Positions 9,271 to 21,460 of a DNA stretch of 64,000 nucleotides are shown here, piece after piece. Every line of letters begins with the position of its first letter. The stretch's first letter is position 1. A program made the translations under genes and the position numbers. Origin of the DNA: Branchiostoma floridae. Its lineage: Eukaryota; Chordata; Leptocardii; Amphioxiformes; Branchiostomatidae. The notes beneath the pieces were generated by a model. The model saw nothing but the letters and a program-made list of their open reading frames with translations. It searched no databases and was not told the origin of the DNA. Location: contig NC_049994.1 in the NCBI RefSeq assembly GCF_000003815.2, positions 10,913,736-10,977,735 of the forward strand, read 5' to 3'.

Positions 9271-12069
9271 CTAAAACATGCTGAATCTCCGGCCGCGGTA
9301 GTAGTTTGGGCGTTCCGCGTTCTCCGATTCCAACGATTTCCTCTCGTTTTTCTGTGGGCTGAAGTTAGCTTTAAATCGGGACCATTTCCGAGGCACGTAT
9401 TTTGTGGCTCTAGTAGCGGGGATGTATGTCGCCGAGCCATTCAAGGCGTTACCATCAATAATATCATCCTCGTCCGTCCGTTCGTCGTCGTCGGAAAGTT
9501 TCGGGTCGTCTCGGTCGGATTCGTCTATGTTCGGCAGAGATCGAGAAACTTCGGTTGCCGACTGCTTCATCTCGGCTTCGCTATCGTCGCTTTCTGATTG
9601 GATGTTCATTTCCCGCAGATTGGCACTGATGTCGTCAAACGTCACCCTACGGTGTTTTACTCGACCGTTGACGCCATTTTGGCTGCCACCGCCGCCGTTT
9701 AACGTCTCATACGGGTCACCTGAGTCCCCAGCGTTTACCTCTGAGACTTTCTCCAAATCAGAGTCGTGCCGTTTGGCGGGAAGTTCGTCCCAGGGATGGA
9801 CACGTTGCTCGTCTTCCTCATCGTCTTCTTCTTGCGCCTTCCAAGCTTTCAAGGAGTTTGTCAAGTCAACGCTGATTCGTCTGCTGAAATGTTTGATGTC
9901 TGCTCTTCTCTTACTCATCCACTTCTTGGGATCGCGTTTCTTCCGATTCTCTGACGAGGACGAGGAGGCGCCATCCAGGTTGACATCAGCTCCTGTAAAT
10001 GTCCTCTCGCCCTCGCTCCCCGTGGATGTGATGGTAGCACTGGATCCCGTGCTTGTCACGCTGTACCTCTTGCGACTCCCATCGTAGACGTCATTCGTGT
10101 CCCCGACATCGCTGAATGTCATGGACCCATTGAGGCTGGAGTCACCGCTCGACTTCTTACGGCGTAGCGTGTCATTCCACCCGCCTGGCTCCTTCTCGTT
10201 TGCTTCGGTGTTTGCCACAGGTAGAAGACTCAGTGTGCTCTTTGCTTTCTTCATTAGATTCTTCACTTTGAATCTTGGTTTCTTGGTATTTCCTTTCTCA
10301 TTTTTTGTATCGTCTTCTTCTTCATCATCATCGTCTTCATCCTCCCTGCCTGATCCACTGTCAAGCAGGCTGCCCAAACTGCTGCTGCTTAACTTAGGTT
10401 CTAAAGTCTTATTATCTTCGGCTGGTTCTTCATCTTGAGCTTCCAAGACGTCCTCGGCAATCGACGCCTCTTGTCTGTTCCAGCTTAAGCTGAAGACAGA
10501 GAATCGTTTTTCCTTACCGTTGCCAAGTTTACCGGAAGACGTGACACGGTCTTTGTTCTTCCCTGTTGTCAAGGATTCCATAGATCTGTGGAGACTTATC
10601 GCCGGTAGACTCATTTTTCTTGTTCTGTTCTTTGTTTTCTTCTCGTTCTCTGTCTGTTCTTCTTCCGTGTTTCTAAAAGCCAGGGTATCATCAGCACTTT
10701 TGTGTCTTTTCTTAGACGATGGTGAAAGCGGTTCGGAATATGTGTCTTTGGCATCTTCACTGTCCTTGTTTTCATCATCGTCAAGAATTGTATCCAGGGA
10801 TCGTCTGCGTTCGAACTCACGTCCTATTTTGAGAATGTTTTCCATCAGACTCATCTTGCGCTTGCGGACGGGAACCTCTTCAATGGGAGATTCTGTAGAA
10901 ACCTCGCCAGATTCCGCGGAAACCCACGAGGGGATCACGTGATCGTCACGTGACTCCATCTGATCATCACGTGATTCTGCTTCCTCCGATGTCGAGCTAT
11001 CTTCCCGCATCCGTTCCTGATCGCTTTCCGCTGAAAAATTGAGATTGCCGAGGAGTTCTTCCTCTTCGATAGTTCGGGGATCGGCTGGGATGAAAGAGAT
11101 TTCCTTTCGCAACAATTCTGGAACTTGCAGAGGCGACTGTTCTGCGATGGCCCCCGACAGGCGGTACCGCAAGTGCTGATGGGTAGTGACGATCTCCTGG
11201 CTGCTCCCAAAATCCAGCAGGCTTTCTCCAAGCGTGACAAGCCCGTCGTACTTTTCAGTTTGGGGATCAGAATTCTGCTTCTCTCGATGTATCTTGATCC
11301 ACATTTCCATGGCAAACTGGTCTACTTGCCCGAGCAACTCCCCCTCTCTCTGCTTGATCATTTTCGTCAAAACTTCCAGCGCTTTTTTCGCTTCATTTTG
11401 GATTTCGCTCTTGGTTTTTCTGACGTTTGCTTCCAGGTTGTCCTCCACGCGCCATCGTCTGTTTCTGCACTTGTCAATCAACTCTTTCACCTCTGACTTG
11501 TAGCGCTCTGCCTTCTCCACTAGTCCCCACGTATCGTGATACAGGTGTTCCTCCCTAGTGCAGATGAAACAAGCCACGACACGACAGTCCTCACAAAAAG
11601 CTAACTCTGGCTCGCCGTGCCGCTTGCAAAGATAATACTGTTGCGAATGCATTTCTATCAGGTGTAACGGAGAGCAGTCCTCGCACATGTACTCCTCACA
11701 ACTCTGACAAACCCGTGTGGAGGGGACAAGACACTGCAAAGGATCCGGGATAGTTTTGGCGAGGTAGTGACAATGATGACGTATTTCTGTCTCCAAATCG
11801 CTCTCAGAAATATATTTCCAAGTCTCTGACAGCCGTGTCAGTAAACCTCCGGCCTTGTGCGTGAGCCCGCCCAGTCCCTCGTTATGCAGGAGAGTTTTGA
11901 CGTCACACACGGGACACTGGACGGAGTCGTTCGATCGAAGATGGCCGCCGATACAGTGGAGGCAGAAGTAGTGCCAGCAGTGGAGGATTCTGGGATGGTG
12001 GAGGGGCTGGTTGCAGAGTCTGCAGATCAGGAAGTGAAATTCTGTCAGCAGGTCGCCTGATGACGTCAT
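9271..12069 (-). CDS. TRIM-like RING/B-box/coiled-coil protein, single coding exon
   Basis: Encodes 932 residues and a stop. I start at the ATG at 12069 and not at the ATG 57 bases upstream. A strong acceptor (CTAACTCTGTTACAG) ends at 12105, which puts the earlier ATG in an intron. A RING finger occupies residues about 16-55: C16-x2-C19, C31-x-H33, C36-x2-C39, C52-x2-C55. Two B-box-like zinc modules follow (about 120-200; motif FCEDC), then a coiled coil rich in K/E. The remaining roughly 560 residues are acidic, serine-rich and probably disordered, with a run of D/E and several basophilic kinase-like sites (RKMS twice, RRIS, RRVT, C-terminal RRFSMF). The family includes E3 ubiquitin ligases. 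It is clearly paralogous to the plus-strand genes at 41.9 and 51.9 kb (shared RILxCWHxFC, EYMCxxCSP, QVDxFAxxM) but lacks their introns. There is no SPRY, NHL or other known C-terminal domain. Confidence 0.9.
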   Translation of the reverse strand: MTSSGDLLTEFHFLICRLCNQPLHHPRILHCWHYFCLHCIGGHLRSNDSVQCPVCDVKTLLHNEGLGGLTHKAGGLLTRLSETWKYISESDLETEIRHHCHYLAKTIPDPLQCLVPSTRVCQSCEEYMCEDCSPLHLIEMHSQQYYLCKRHGEPELAFCEDCRVVACFICTREEHLYHDTWGLVEKAERYKSEVKELIDKCRNRRWRVEDNLEANVRKTKSEIQNEAKKALEVLTKMIKQREGELLGQVDQFAMEMWIKIHREKQNSDPQTEKYDGLVTLGESLLDFGSSQEIVTTHQHLRYRLSGAIAEQSPLQVPELLRKEISFIPADPRTIEEEELLGNLNFSAESDQERMREDSSTSEEAESRDDQMESRDDHVIPSWVSAESGEVSTESPIEEVPVRKRKMSLMENILKIGREFERRRSLDTILDDDENKDSEDAKDTYSEPLSPSSKKRHKSADDTLAFRNTEEEQTENEKKTKNRTRKMSLPAISLHRSMESLTTGKNKDRVTSSGKLGNGKEKRFSVFSLSWNRQEASIAEDVLEAQDEEPAEDNKTLEPKLSSSSLGSLLDSGSGREDEDDDDEEEDDTKNEKGNTKKPRFKVKNLMKKAKSTLSLLPVANTEANEKEPGGWNDTLRRKKSSGDSSLNGSMTFSDVGDTNDVYDGSRKRYSVTSTGSSATITSTGSEGERTFTGADVNLDGASSSSSENRKKRDPKKWMSKRRADIKHFSRRISVDLTNSLKAWKAQEEDDEEDEQRVHPWDELPAKRHDSDLEKVSEVNAGDSGDPYETLNGGGGSQNGVNGRVKHRRVTFDDISANLREMNIQSESDDSEAEMKQSATEVSRSLPNIDESDRDDPKLSDDDERTDEDDIIDGNALNGSATYIPATRATKYVPRKWSRFKANFSPQKNERKSLESENAERPNYYRGRRFSMF

Positions 12070-12104
12070 GTTCACCCCATCCTGGTCCCTGTCACCACGG
12101 GTCG

Positions 12105-12119
12105 CTGTAACAGAGTTAG
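12105..12119 (-). other. Splice acceptor of a 5' UTR intron
   Basis: Minus-strand CTAACTCTGTTACAG precedes an exon beginning at 12104, 35 bases before the start codon. Acceptors lie at similar distances upstream of the start codons in both paralogs (36 bases at 41868). The first, non-coding exon was not located. Confidence 0.65.
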
Positions 12120-12344
12120 GAAACAACGGTTAGGCCTACGTCACACTTCCACAAAGGGGCCCGGCCTAGCCTGATTAAATCTCGCTTATAGCAGCCCGCT
12201 CAACATCCGCTGGCCTACGGGGAGGGCCCAGTTACGGCCCCGAACTTTGTGTTACACCAAGGAGGTTAAAATCGTTACACAGACTAGTCTTGAGCATTAC
12301 TTGTGTATATTTTTAACGTGCAAATTTTTCGAAGTTCCTTAGAT

Positions 12345-12432
12345 AGCCCGATCGGGCCCTGAGGGGAGCTAGTCGGTAAAAATCCCGACCACTACTGTCT
12401 CCGCGACCCAACCTCTGCTTGGAGAATAGTCA
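12345..12432. repeat. Dispersed repeat (inverted copy at 49378-49455)
   Basis: The reverse complement contains TATTCTCCAAGCAGAGGTTG and GATTTTTACCG. Both recur in the plus strand at about 49378-49455, at roughly 80% identity by eye. This is a small dispersed element near the upstream side of two of the TRIM-like genes. Confidence 0.6.
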
Positions 12433-14181
12433 AAAGTGACAACCTGTCTAATATGTCCCTCCTTTGTTCTTGTCCAATGCATTCTATTGTTAGAATACAA
12501 CATCCAGACCTACAGCTGATAATAGCATTTATAGTTGGACCTATTTGCTATTATAGTGATGAAAGACTGAACAAATCAATATATAAGGTTTACAATTAAA
12601 CAGTCCGCCAATTTACGACCACCCACAATAAACACACAGTTCACAGGCTATGACATCCCTGCTATCTGATCTATCGATCCTTTGTTTTACTGTGTGTGGT
12701 GATGGGGGTATGTTGTTTGTTTTGTGTCCCTATCGTTTGTTATCATATGATGTGCGCTCGTGATTGATCAAAACAACACTGTCAATTAACATTCCGCACA
12801 TCTATGAAAAAATATTGTGAATATATCTTTTTATGACTCCTTTTGCGGGGATGTCTAAGTGTGGAATTTGTAAATATTTGAACTGTAGACATATCACCCA
12901 CATAAAAAATCATAAAATAGTACAGGCCAAGATAGTTACCAGGGAATGAAAAAGTAGAATTTGATATGCGGTTCGTTTTGTTGTATTTCATGTACGGAGA
13001 TGTTTGTAAAACACTACTTAGATATGCAGGGGTGAAGCACAGCCCATACACTTCACTGAATTACCATATTCGTGATAACAAAAGATCGATCACTGAAAGT
13101 GACGGGTATCAAAACGTTTAAGTTTACTCTCCGAGTCTCTCTCTTTCTCCAACTCTCCCCTCTTTCTCTCTCTTTCTCTCTCTCTCTGCGTGTATTCCCG
13201 TATGTGTCTCTGTGTGTATGCACGAATTTACAGAGAGCGAAGGATAAACAAAATCATGAATATATCTTGAATCCCTGTCGTACATTCAGGACCTTCCCAC
13301 GGCTATGCCCCCGACCCCTCCCCAACCACTGTCAGCGCTGGGTTGAAAGTAGCCTGGAATCCTATTCTAGCTCCAATTTGCTCCTCTGATCGTATCCAAG
13401 CAGAATATCACTTTCTGGTTTTTATTGTTTTATTTCAAAATTCATAGTTGGCCGTGGCAAACTATCTTAAACTGGTAGACAACCTCACCGACCAACTCCC
13501 AATCACAGAGAAGGTTATTGTCGGCTATGTGTGTCAGGGGCTTTACCAGTAACCCCCAGTACAACACGTCCAACACGACTACACCACTAAACCCTCTCAA
13601 ACCAAGGCTTCCCGTAAACCATGTACACTTATCGTATTACCCAAAAATAGACACAGTTTTAACGGTACAGAGTGAACACCTGAGGGCTGCACAGGCCACA
13701 GAAAGCGCTTTTTGCGCGGAGGAAGAAACTGAGGATTAGACTATTTTTAGGTAATACCTCAATAAAGAAAATCGAAATACCACTTGTGTATGCTCTGGTA
13801 AGTATATCTATTTGTGGATGATTTCCATTTAACGGCCTATCATAACCTTTTGATGAATCAAGTGAATATTTCACCAATACGTGGAACCGAAGTAAATCTT
13901 TAATCTTTTCCTTTTTTTTAACTCTCGATTTTTTCATATCCCTGTGTGTTTATGGTGGTATAAGATGGTCATTAAAATGTTGTTTTTGAAAGCTCAGTAG
14001 AAATACAAGAAACAGCGATTGTTTTCTTCTTGATGGATGTAATAGATACCTTTACACACATAAAACACACATTTACCCTCAGTATAATCTGTGTAACAGG
14101 CTATGTTGATGATAATGTATGTCATTGTACCTGTAATGTTGACTTCTTCTCGGACCTAGACAGCAACCACATCTAACCATA

Positions 14182-14329
14182 CTTCCTGATCAAAACCTCC
14201 GAGATACGTTCCCATGAAAAAATATCAGAGCATGCAAGGGCTTTAAACATGACTACTTCCTGCTCAAATCCTCTGAGATACGTTACCACGAAAAATATCA
14301 GAGCATGCAAAACGCCTTTAACGTGACTC
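14182..14329. repeat. Tandem duplication, 74-base unit
   Basis: Two diverged units begin CTTCCTG[AC]TCAAA at 14182 and 14256. They share GAGATACGTT and ATATCAGAGCATGCAA. Confidence 0.8.
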
Positions 14330-15039
14330 CACACACAATGCTTTAAGATAACACTGGTCTCAGGTGTTATAGGAAGGTGCGGCTTTGACCGCCTAAGACA
14401 TTCCGCCGACAAAGAACATCTCCACGGCGCTTCAGCCAAATCTTTTGGTGCTCCTCGTACCATGGAAGGTCAATATTTACCTTCAACAAGTCGACCTAGT
14501 ACAAGCGATCTGGCGTATTTGGCGAGACAAAATAACCGTAGCCATAACAGAACCGTATGGATGCCCCCCTCCCCCATGTCACAGTATGTGCAGTACTAAA
14601 ATGAAAATGGCTGTATGGATTCTGATATTTGACTATTTTGCCAGTCATTGTTATTTCATATTTGAGAGCTAGAGCGAAAATCTACCCATATTTGTTTTAC
14701 CACACTCATATTTCTTATTAAAGAGTGCACGTGGGCAAATACGGCGCGTAGTGCTTCAATAGCAATATATCAACAGGGTTCGGATTCATATTTCCTGAAT
14801 ACACACACACATATGTCGGACAAAATGAGACCAAATGTATCATGAAAACGTTGCAATATGCTGCTTGTGATTGACGTTGCTTTGTTCTGAAAACAACCCT
14901 TCATCTCTGAACTTTTTCTCTATGAAGATGATATAACGGTAGCAGGTGTTCGTTCGTACAGACCCTTGTAGTGCGGGTACATAGGACAGTACGTTTACCT
15001 TGCTATTTCAGATGCAGGATATAATCATTCTCCTTTTTA

Positions 15040-15215
15040 TTATATTATAACGTGCTTGAGGCACCTTCTCAAACGCATGGGACCCATTTTGTGTCCCTTC
15101 CGAAAGACGGGTGCGGCCCCAACCGAGATGCCCTACCCAGGATTGAACCGGGTCCTCCAGTTGCCAATTAATTGGAACCAGGAGCTCAACTGTGAGATAG
15201 TGCACTATTACCTCC
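15040..15215 (-). mobile_element. tRNA-derived SINE, family A
   Basis: Reverse complement of the family seen at 44418: it carries CAGTTGAGCTCCTGGTTCC, GGGCATCTCGGTTGGGGC, the TTTCGGAAGGGACxxAAAATGGG core and CTCAAGCACGTTATA. The 5' box A region is incomplete. Confidence 0.7.
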
Positions 15216-18200
15216 ATGACATTGTGCAATTGCTTGTCTGCGATACTTAACGGTTATGTGTGTAGGTGTAGGGAAAACAAAGAACAGCGATCTTGTTGTC
15301 AATGAGTTTAGAGTCGAGCATAGTAGCCTCTACCAGGCTCCACAGATCGCTGAAAAGATAGGAAAAATTGGCCAAATAAGACCCCAAAAAACGCCAGAGG
15401 AGTACAGTTTGCGACCTAAGGCCGGCCAACACTCCTTGGCCAATCAACTCCTACTAGGCTTTTTTTATTCCTAACTTGGTCAAAGTCCCCTTATTCGGTC
15501 AGGCGGGAGACTGGTAGAGACTACGAGCACAGGGCTAGCTAGTCCATTGGTTGTTATATAATCCATGGCTAGGCTGAAACTATGCAAATGCTACTTGAAT
15601 GCCCACTGGCACAACGTTATCTGACCTCCGCCGCGGCCATGACGTGCTGACATTTGGACGAGTTTACCTTTCTTTATCACAGCTGACCCTTGTCTATTTG
15701 TCTCAAGATAACACCAAAATTTCTATCCCGTCAGTTTGCCTAATCCTCAAATCTCACACGACAACTAGTTGTAACGAAGGAATGGATTTCAACTATGGTG
15801 TGACTTGCAAAGTTGCGTTGGTACTAGTACACCAGATCTGTGATGCATGTATGTAATGTCGTGAGAAAAAACGCAAACACGAAAAGTCACGGGATTTTAG
15901 CCTCATTGGGATTCGCTCAGATACTAGCTAAGATACTAGTGTGATACCAGATAAGGATTTATAATGTCAAAGTGCGTGGTAACTAGATATCGCCGTTACA
16001 CGATGTTATGTTCTGATGTACATGTTATGACAGACATTTTAATGCCAAAGGATAGGCCTCTTGGAAAACAACTTCTCTATGTAGTGTCTTCATTTTTGGT
16101 CCAACATTATACACGGTTGACGTTATGAAATGAATTCTACACATTTCACAAAAGTGTTACAATATGAAGCGCATAAGTATAGATAATTAGCTATTATTAC
16201 ATAAGAAGCTGTAAAAAGCACCGTAGAAGTCGTAAATAAATTCCCCCACAATTTTTGTTGCACAACCATTACTTAATTTTTTTTTACAATATTTTGTCTC
16301 CCACTGCATGTTGTGATCGCAAAAACATTCACTCAAATTTCTTCACGCACCTTCTCTAATTGCAGCCAACGTTTTTAAAGTAATAAGGAGATTGTAAAAT
16401 GATACACGTGGCGGAGAGACCACTTAAGAGAGCCGCGGTAATTATACCAAAATCTTCACACAATCCACGTGTTGTAAATCTCAAACGGTGTCAGATGTCC
16501 AGACAATTAGTTAGAGGTAAGGGAACGAAAACAGTGATACGTTTTTGTACTATGTAACAACACGTCTGTGCTGAGTAGCCCAGACTGACTACGCTAGGAG
16601 AATAATTTGCCAGGGGAGTTTTGGTACCAGAGGAGTTGGTCGGCCGCGTAGGAGGGGGAACATTAACGGATGATTGACTGACTCCTCCGGCCGATTTCCC
16701 GATTTTTTTGTCGACTTCTACGATCCAAGTACGCCCGTAGGAAGGCCTGGTGGAGGCTATATGGTGAGGGAGGGAGGGTGGTGGTTGCCACATACGCCAT
16801 ATTCTACAACGGTTGGTCTCAAGCGGTCAACATCGTTTCATGGTCAGTGGCTCCTATGTTATATAGTACAGGTGGTCGTTTCTCTGCTTTTGTTGACCAT
16901 CTTCTTACCGTGTTTAACAAGAGTCAACACAGACCAGGTCCTTAATATTTGCCGCCCTCGTTCAACAGAAGGGTATGTTGTTATTGTACCAGCTACTATT
17001 CCATAAAGCAGTATGTTACATGTTGGGGGGCACAAACATATTGTTATCCATATTTAGAACCTGTGTGAGAAATTTTATGGTTTTGTTGCGCCCCGTAAAG
17101 GTCGCGTATTTGATGTTATGGCACATTAATGAGCTTAAAGGCCAGCTCACGTACAAAGTTCACCAGGCGACGCTGATCACGATTTATTGCTTTATACCCC
17201 TGCGATTTTCTAGCACCTTGGTAGTCTCAATATAAAACTATTACAAAGGAAACTACGATAAGGAAAATGCACACGGTAGCAATTTTCTCTACCAATTATA
17301 CGGTACATTTTGAGCCTCTGTGAAAGCCTCAGTGTTTCCAACTCTGCTTCTGTGATTTTACGAAAGAAACAGCAAACAGAATACGGTACGTGAATCAATA
17401 GGAAGCCGCGCAACGTGTGTATAGCATGGTAGGCTGAAAACACACCAGGGCCTTTCTGTGACCAGTCGCCATGCAGTTTTCTCCTCAAGTGTTTACAAGA
17501 ATCGCTCAAGAAATGTTCTTACCCTTAAAGACCGTAGCTAACTCCTCAGACGGTTGTCTTGAGTTACTTGAAGGTTTAGAGAGGTGTGGTTTTGGGGAGG
17601 TACACAAGAAGACAGCGCGGTAGACTTAACATAGACCAAGGCCGTCCTGTAGTCAGTTGCCGTGCAATTTTCTCTGTCGTGCGATCACCAAAATCGTTCA
17701 AGAAAACGGTCGTACCTGTAACGAAGTGTGAAAACTCCTCACAAGTCGTCTTGAGGAAGTTGAAGACAAGACAGGCGGTTGTGCACAAGGTGTAACACGA
17801 GGGTGACACCGCCGCGGTCTCACCTGGTGGCACCCGGTAGTGATTGATGTCAACGTGGGACGACTTTTTCTGTCAGGACTGCCGGACGAGTCCACTTTTT
17901 CTCAGACGGGAGGGGCGTTCGGTATACAGGATACATGGATGAGTTGCAAAAATGTTCGTGTCCGGATGTGCTAAGTTCACGTTAGAAGGACATGTATGTC
18001 GTAGAAAACGACATTGTCTAAGTATGAATGCGGAGGAAACTAACTGTTTTGCGTTTGCTCATTTCTGGAGGAAATATGAGCTCCGGTGACTGAAATATGC
18101 TTGTCCTCAAACAACACTCCCCACGAAGAAATAACAACAGCACATTTTCTGTTCTCACACAGATCATGTTGTATGAAGCTCTGCCCGTCATTTTAAACCA

Positions 18201-20149
18201 AAGCTTGGCATCTCTGAATAAACTTTGTGTTAAGGCCACAGCAGGTAAATTTTATGGGTGACATCAGCTCATTAATTTCGCCTGATTTCGAAAAAAAAGA
18301 TAATCTTTTTTTTCCTTCCGGAGACGGTCAACGAAAAAAGAAAGTACCAAAATGGGACGAATATGGTGTGTTGTAACCTTGAGTGTACTTCTAGAATGAA
18401 ATACTTGTTGGCTGCCAACGTTATATCTTGTTTTGTCGTTTCAATTCTTGTTATTGTGTCTATTTTGACAATTCCGCCATCTTGTTTTCTTTTAACCCAT
18501 CTTTTTTTTTTCGTCCTCGCTCATTACATTTGCAGTCTGCTGAGGATGTCTTCCATGAAATTTACTTGCTGTGGCCTAAGCTACAAGTTTGGGATAGAAC
18601 AAGTAAAAAATCCTACATGTCTACCCTTTCGGAACATAGTACAGACCATACAAAATGTGGGGGAGTATAACTTTGATGTATAGAGAATTTGGAAGATAGC
18701 ATCAAAACAAACAAAGCCTCGCGTTGTTGCTAAATACCGCACATGTTTACATAGACATCGGTGGAGATGTTTCGGTGCGATGTCAGTAAGGGCGTAACCT
18801 CAGTTCCGTGTTGGTATCTATGTAAAGGTGAGCACCATCAATGAATGGAACTTTATTAAAACTATTTCAATCATAATGTGTGGTGTATGAGCGGGCGGAT
18901 GAATAAATAGGACATTAAAAGGAGTTCCGACAGTATCAATATAACATAAAAAGGAGGTCCGACAATATAAACTTCCAATAATGCTTTGATCGTGAGGTGT
19001 GTATTCGGTAGGGGGTGGGGTGGGGGGTGAATCAGCAACTTCTGTTCGTGTCTTCTTACCACACTATTCACCGTCAGGACATACTGATTTGATCTTATGT
19101 GGTAACGTATCTAGAGTCCATTCCAAGACACCGTGTGGGTTTTTCAACGATATTTGTAATATTTCAGAATTATAGTCATATAATCATAAATTGTTTTAAT
19201 AATAAATAATAGATACACTGGTAAATATTTTGAAAAAGAGGAAACACGGGAATGCCATGTTTCACAAGAAGTGTTGATAGTTTGCAAACATTTCTTAAGT
19301 CGCAATCGAAAGATGTAATTTTTTAAAGAGTAATTTTCAAATATAAAATGTTTTGTATCAACTTTAGAAATAATTCAAAGTAAAGAATTAATGCCCCCCG
19401 TAACGAGCCGCTAATCCTCCCAAGGCCTGTTTGGGTTAGGGTACTATGTATGTAGCACCCGTTGGCAGTCTGATTTCTTCTGTAACAATGCGTATATTCT
19501 ATCCCTGTGATAATAACAAATTATGCAATAAGTTTACTATTAACACATGTTCTGTCTCTTAGTATAGTATAGCAAAGCCTTTGGAACATGTCTCTGTGCG
19601 ACTTGCTAGTGTGACATGATATTGACATATGCTATGTTTGACTCGTGCCCATAACATACGTAAATGAACTTTAACTGTAAACTTGACCTATGAACAGACA
19701 TACACGTGGAAAATACATGTATATTCTGCATTTCGTTTTGAGTACAGATCAGTTGACACTATGAGACAGACGGTTAGAGTCGCTGTACTGTCGCTCAACG
19801 ATCTCCGCTGGTGAAAGGGCGAAATATATCTAATAGTTTATTGCAAATTCTTTCCCAATGGCTAATTGCAGGTATAACGTTAACATGAAAGGAGACAAAC
19901 AAACAAATAGTGCAGAACAGTATGGAATATGTCTACTCTAATCTAAAAGTTAACTTTAAACTGAAACTTGTTGGGTATGACTTCATTTCCTGAGACAGTT
20001 GAAGAAGAAGATCTCACATTTTCTATAATGTGTGGGTTCTGTGATGTTAGGAGGAAGGCAGTTTTCTTTTTGTCTGTGAACACGGGAAAATTTCGATGGT
20101 ATTCAGTGGCCTCTTATAAAAAAAAAAGCTCCTATAACGTAGGCGTAAC

Positions 20150-20375
20150 TAGTACAGCGTTCGATACTCGCCGTTCCCCCGACGTTGTGCTCTTGGGAAA
20201 GGCACTTTACACGACCTTCGAATTCCTCACGTGTAAAAATGTGTACCTTCTTCGGTCAGCGAGGTAAAAGAAAAGACTGCCTTTACCTTCTGTCTGTACT
20301 GTGCATGTGACACTGTTGATATAAGTTACTGCTGTGCCACATTGTCCTCGTCTGTCTCAAAATAATAATAGACGT
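20150..20375 (+). mobile_element. tRNA-derived SINE, family B
   Basis: Shares GTTCGATACTCGCCGT, CCCCGACGTTGTG, CTTGGGAAAGGCACTTTACA, CCTTTACCTTCTGTCTGTAC and CACATTGTCCTCGT with the copy at 28588-28875. The box-B-like GTTCGATAC supports a tRNA-derived head. Confidence 0.65.
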
Positions 20376-20967
20376 ACTAGTACGACAGGATTTGGGAATG
20401 ACATCAAATATCAATGGCGGGAAACCATACAACACAGTAGAGACTCGGGTTAGTCTTCACATGTCGTCCCTGTGCCGTAGGTTACGGAAGACGATCAATA
20501 TATCCTGTTACTTCGTGCAGCAAAGAGGAGTCACGTGCACAGTGAATGTCCATAGCCTCGAAGCCTGCAATATCATAGCGAGGCTATTTTTGTGTGTATC
20601 GTGTGTTCTGTTTGTATATACGATTTATGGCTGTGATATTTTTATAAAAGCCATATAATCAGAAAAAAAACTGATGCGTATTAAGAAAATAGCAGAAAAT
20701 AAGCAGCAAGAAAAACCCAGCCACGAAGCCTTTTAGCAACCACCTGTAGCTATCACGCGTTATTCTGTGCCCCCCTCCCCCATTGACCAGGGAAAAAACG
20801 TACAGAGCATTACTTAAATCCATGCGAAAAAAGACAAGACGGTTATGTTTCCACAAGCGCTGGGTTGTTTGCAAGTTCTTACATTAACACTATAACAAAT
20901 TAAAGCAACAACAATAACAAAAACATATGCATGGAATTTCATGACCATTTCTTGGCGAATAGAAAAG

Positions 20968-21054
20968 GGTTTTGACCTCCTAGCTGCTTCCTTTCAAACT
21001 ACAGCTAGCAGGTTTTGACCTCCTAGCTGTTTCCTTTTAATTTACAGCTAGTAG
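20968..21054. repeat. Tandem duplication, 43-base unit
   Basis: GGTTTTGACCTCCTAGCTG starts at 20968 and again at 21011. Each unit ends in ACAGCTAG. The copies are slightly diverged. Confidence 0.8.
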
Positions 21055-21414
21055 CTTCTTTGTAAAAAGGATACACATGTATATTCATATGAATATTCAT
21101 GTGAACTGGTTCAACCTTTGAAATCCAGCACCGCGACACACATCGAGTAGTTACGGACATGTTTGGAACATCTGTGCTATTAATACATAATCCCGACGGC
21201 TTAGGAAAGGATAACATCGAAGTATATCTCCTCGGTAAATACCGCAAGGAAAACACCACCATTTAACATGTGGGAAAAGGCCAGAGGGTACTGGTGTACG
21301 AGAATGAAAGGACTTGTGTAGGAGTATCGGTATGGTGGGTGGGGGTCACGTAGAACTAAAAAAGGAAACTTTGTAAGAATCAAATCATATCTTTTCGTTT
21401 TGTGAATTCCCTTA

Positions 21415-21460
21415 CGCCAAAAAGCAGATGCTCGAGCAACTGGATATGATTTTGGAAACG
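21415..21460 (+). repeat. Half copy of the CGCCA fold-back family
   Basis: ACGCCAAAAAGCAGATGCTCG then AGCAACTGGATATGATTTT matches one arm of the hairpin at 27463-27565. A further half copy lies in reverse at 61418-61460. Confidence 0.6.

Noticed and set aside
9404-11503. Several plus-strand open frames over 100 codons, rich in serine
   Set aside because: They mirror the single-exon minus-strand TRIM-like gene. The serine richness comes from its Asp/Glu codons read in reverse.
12070-12126. Upstream in-frame ATG that would add 19 residues to the single-exon TRIM-like protein
   Set aside because: It lies upstream of a strong splice acceptor ending at 12105, so it is intronic in the spliced message. 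The next ATG gives the RING at the same distance from the N-terminus as in the paralogs.
17448-17833. Two similar minus-strand frames (LSDSCKHLRRKLHGDW and LNDFGDRTTEKIARQL) in a diverged 190-base duplication
   Set aside because: They look protein-like at first sight, but no consistent splice sites, conserved cysteines or known family were found. Probably a decayed non-coding duplication.
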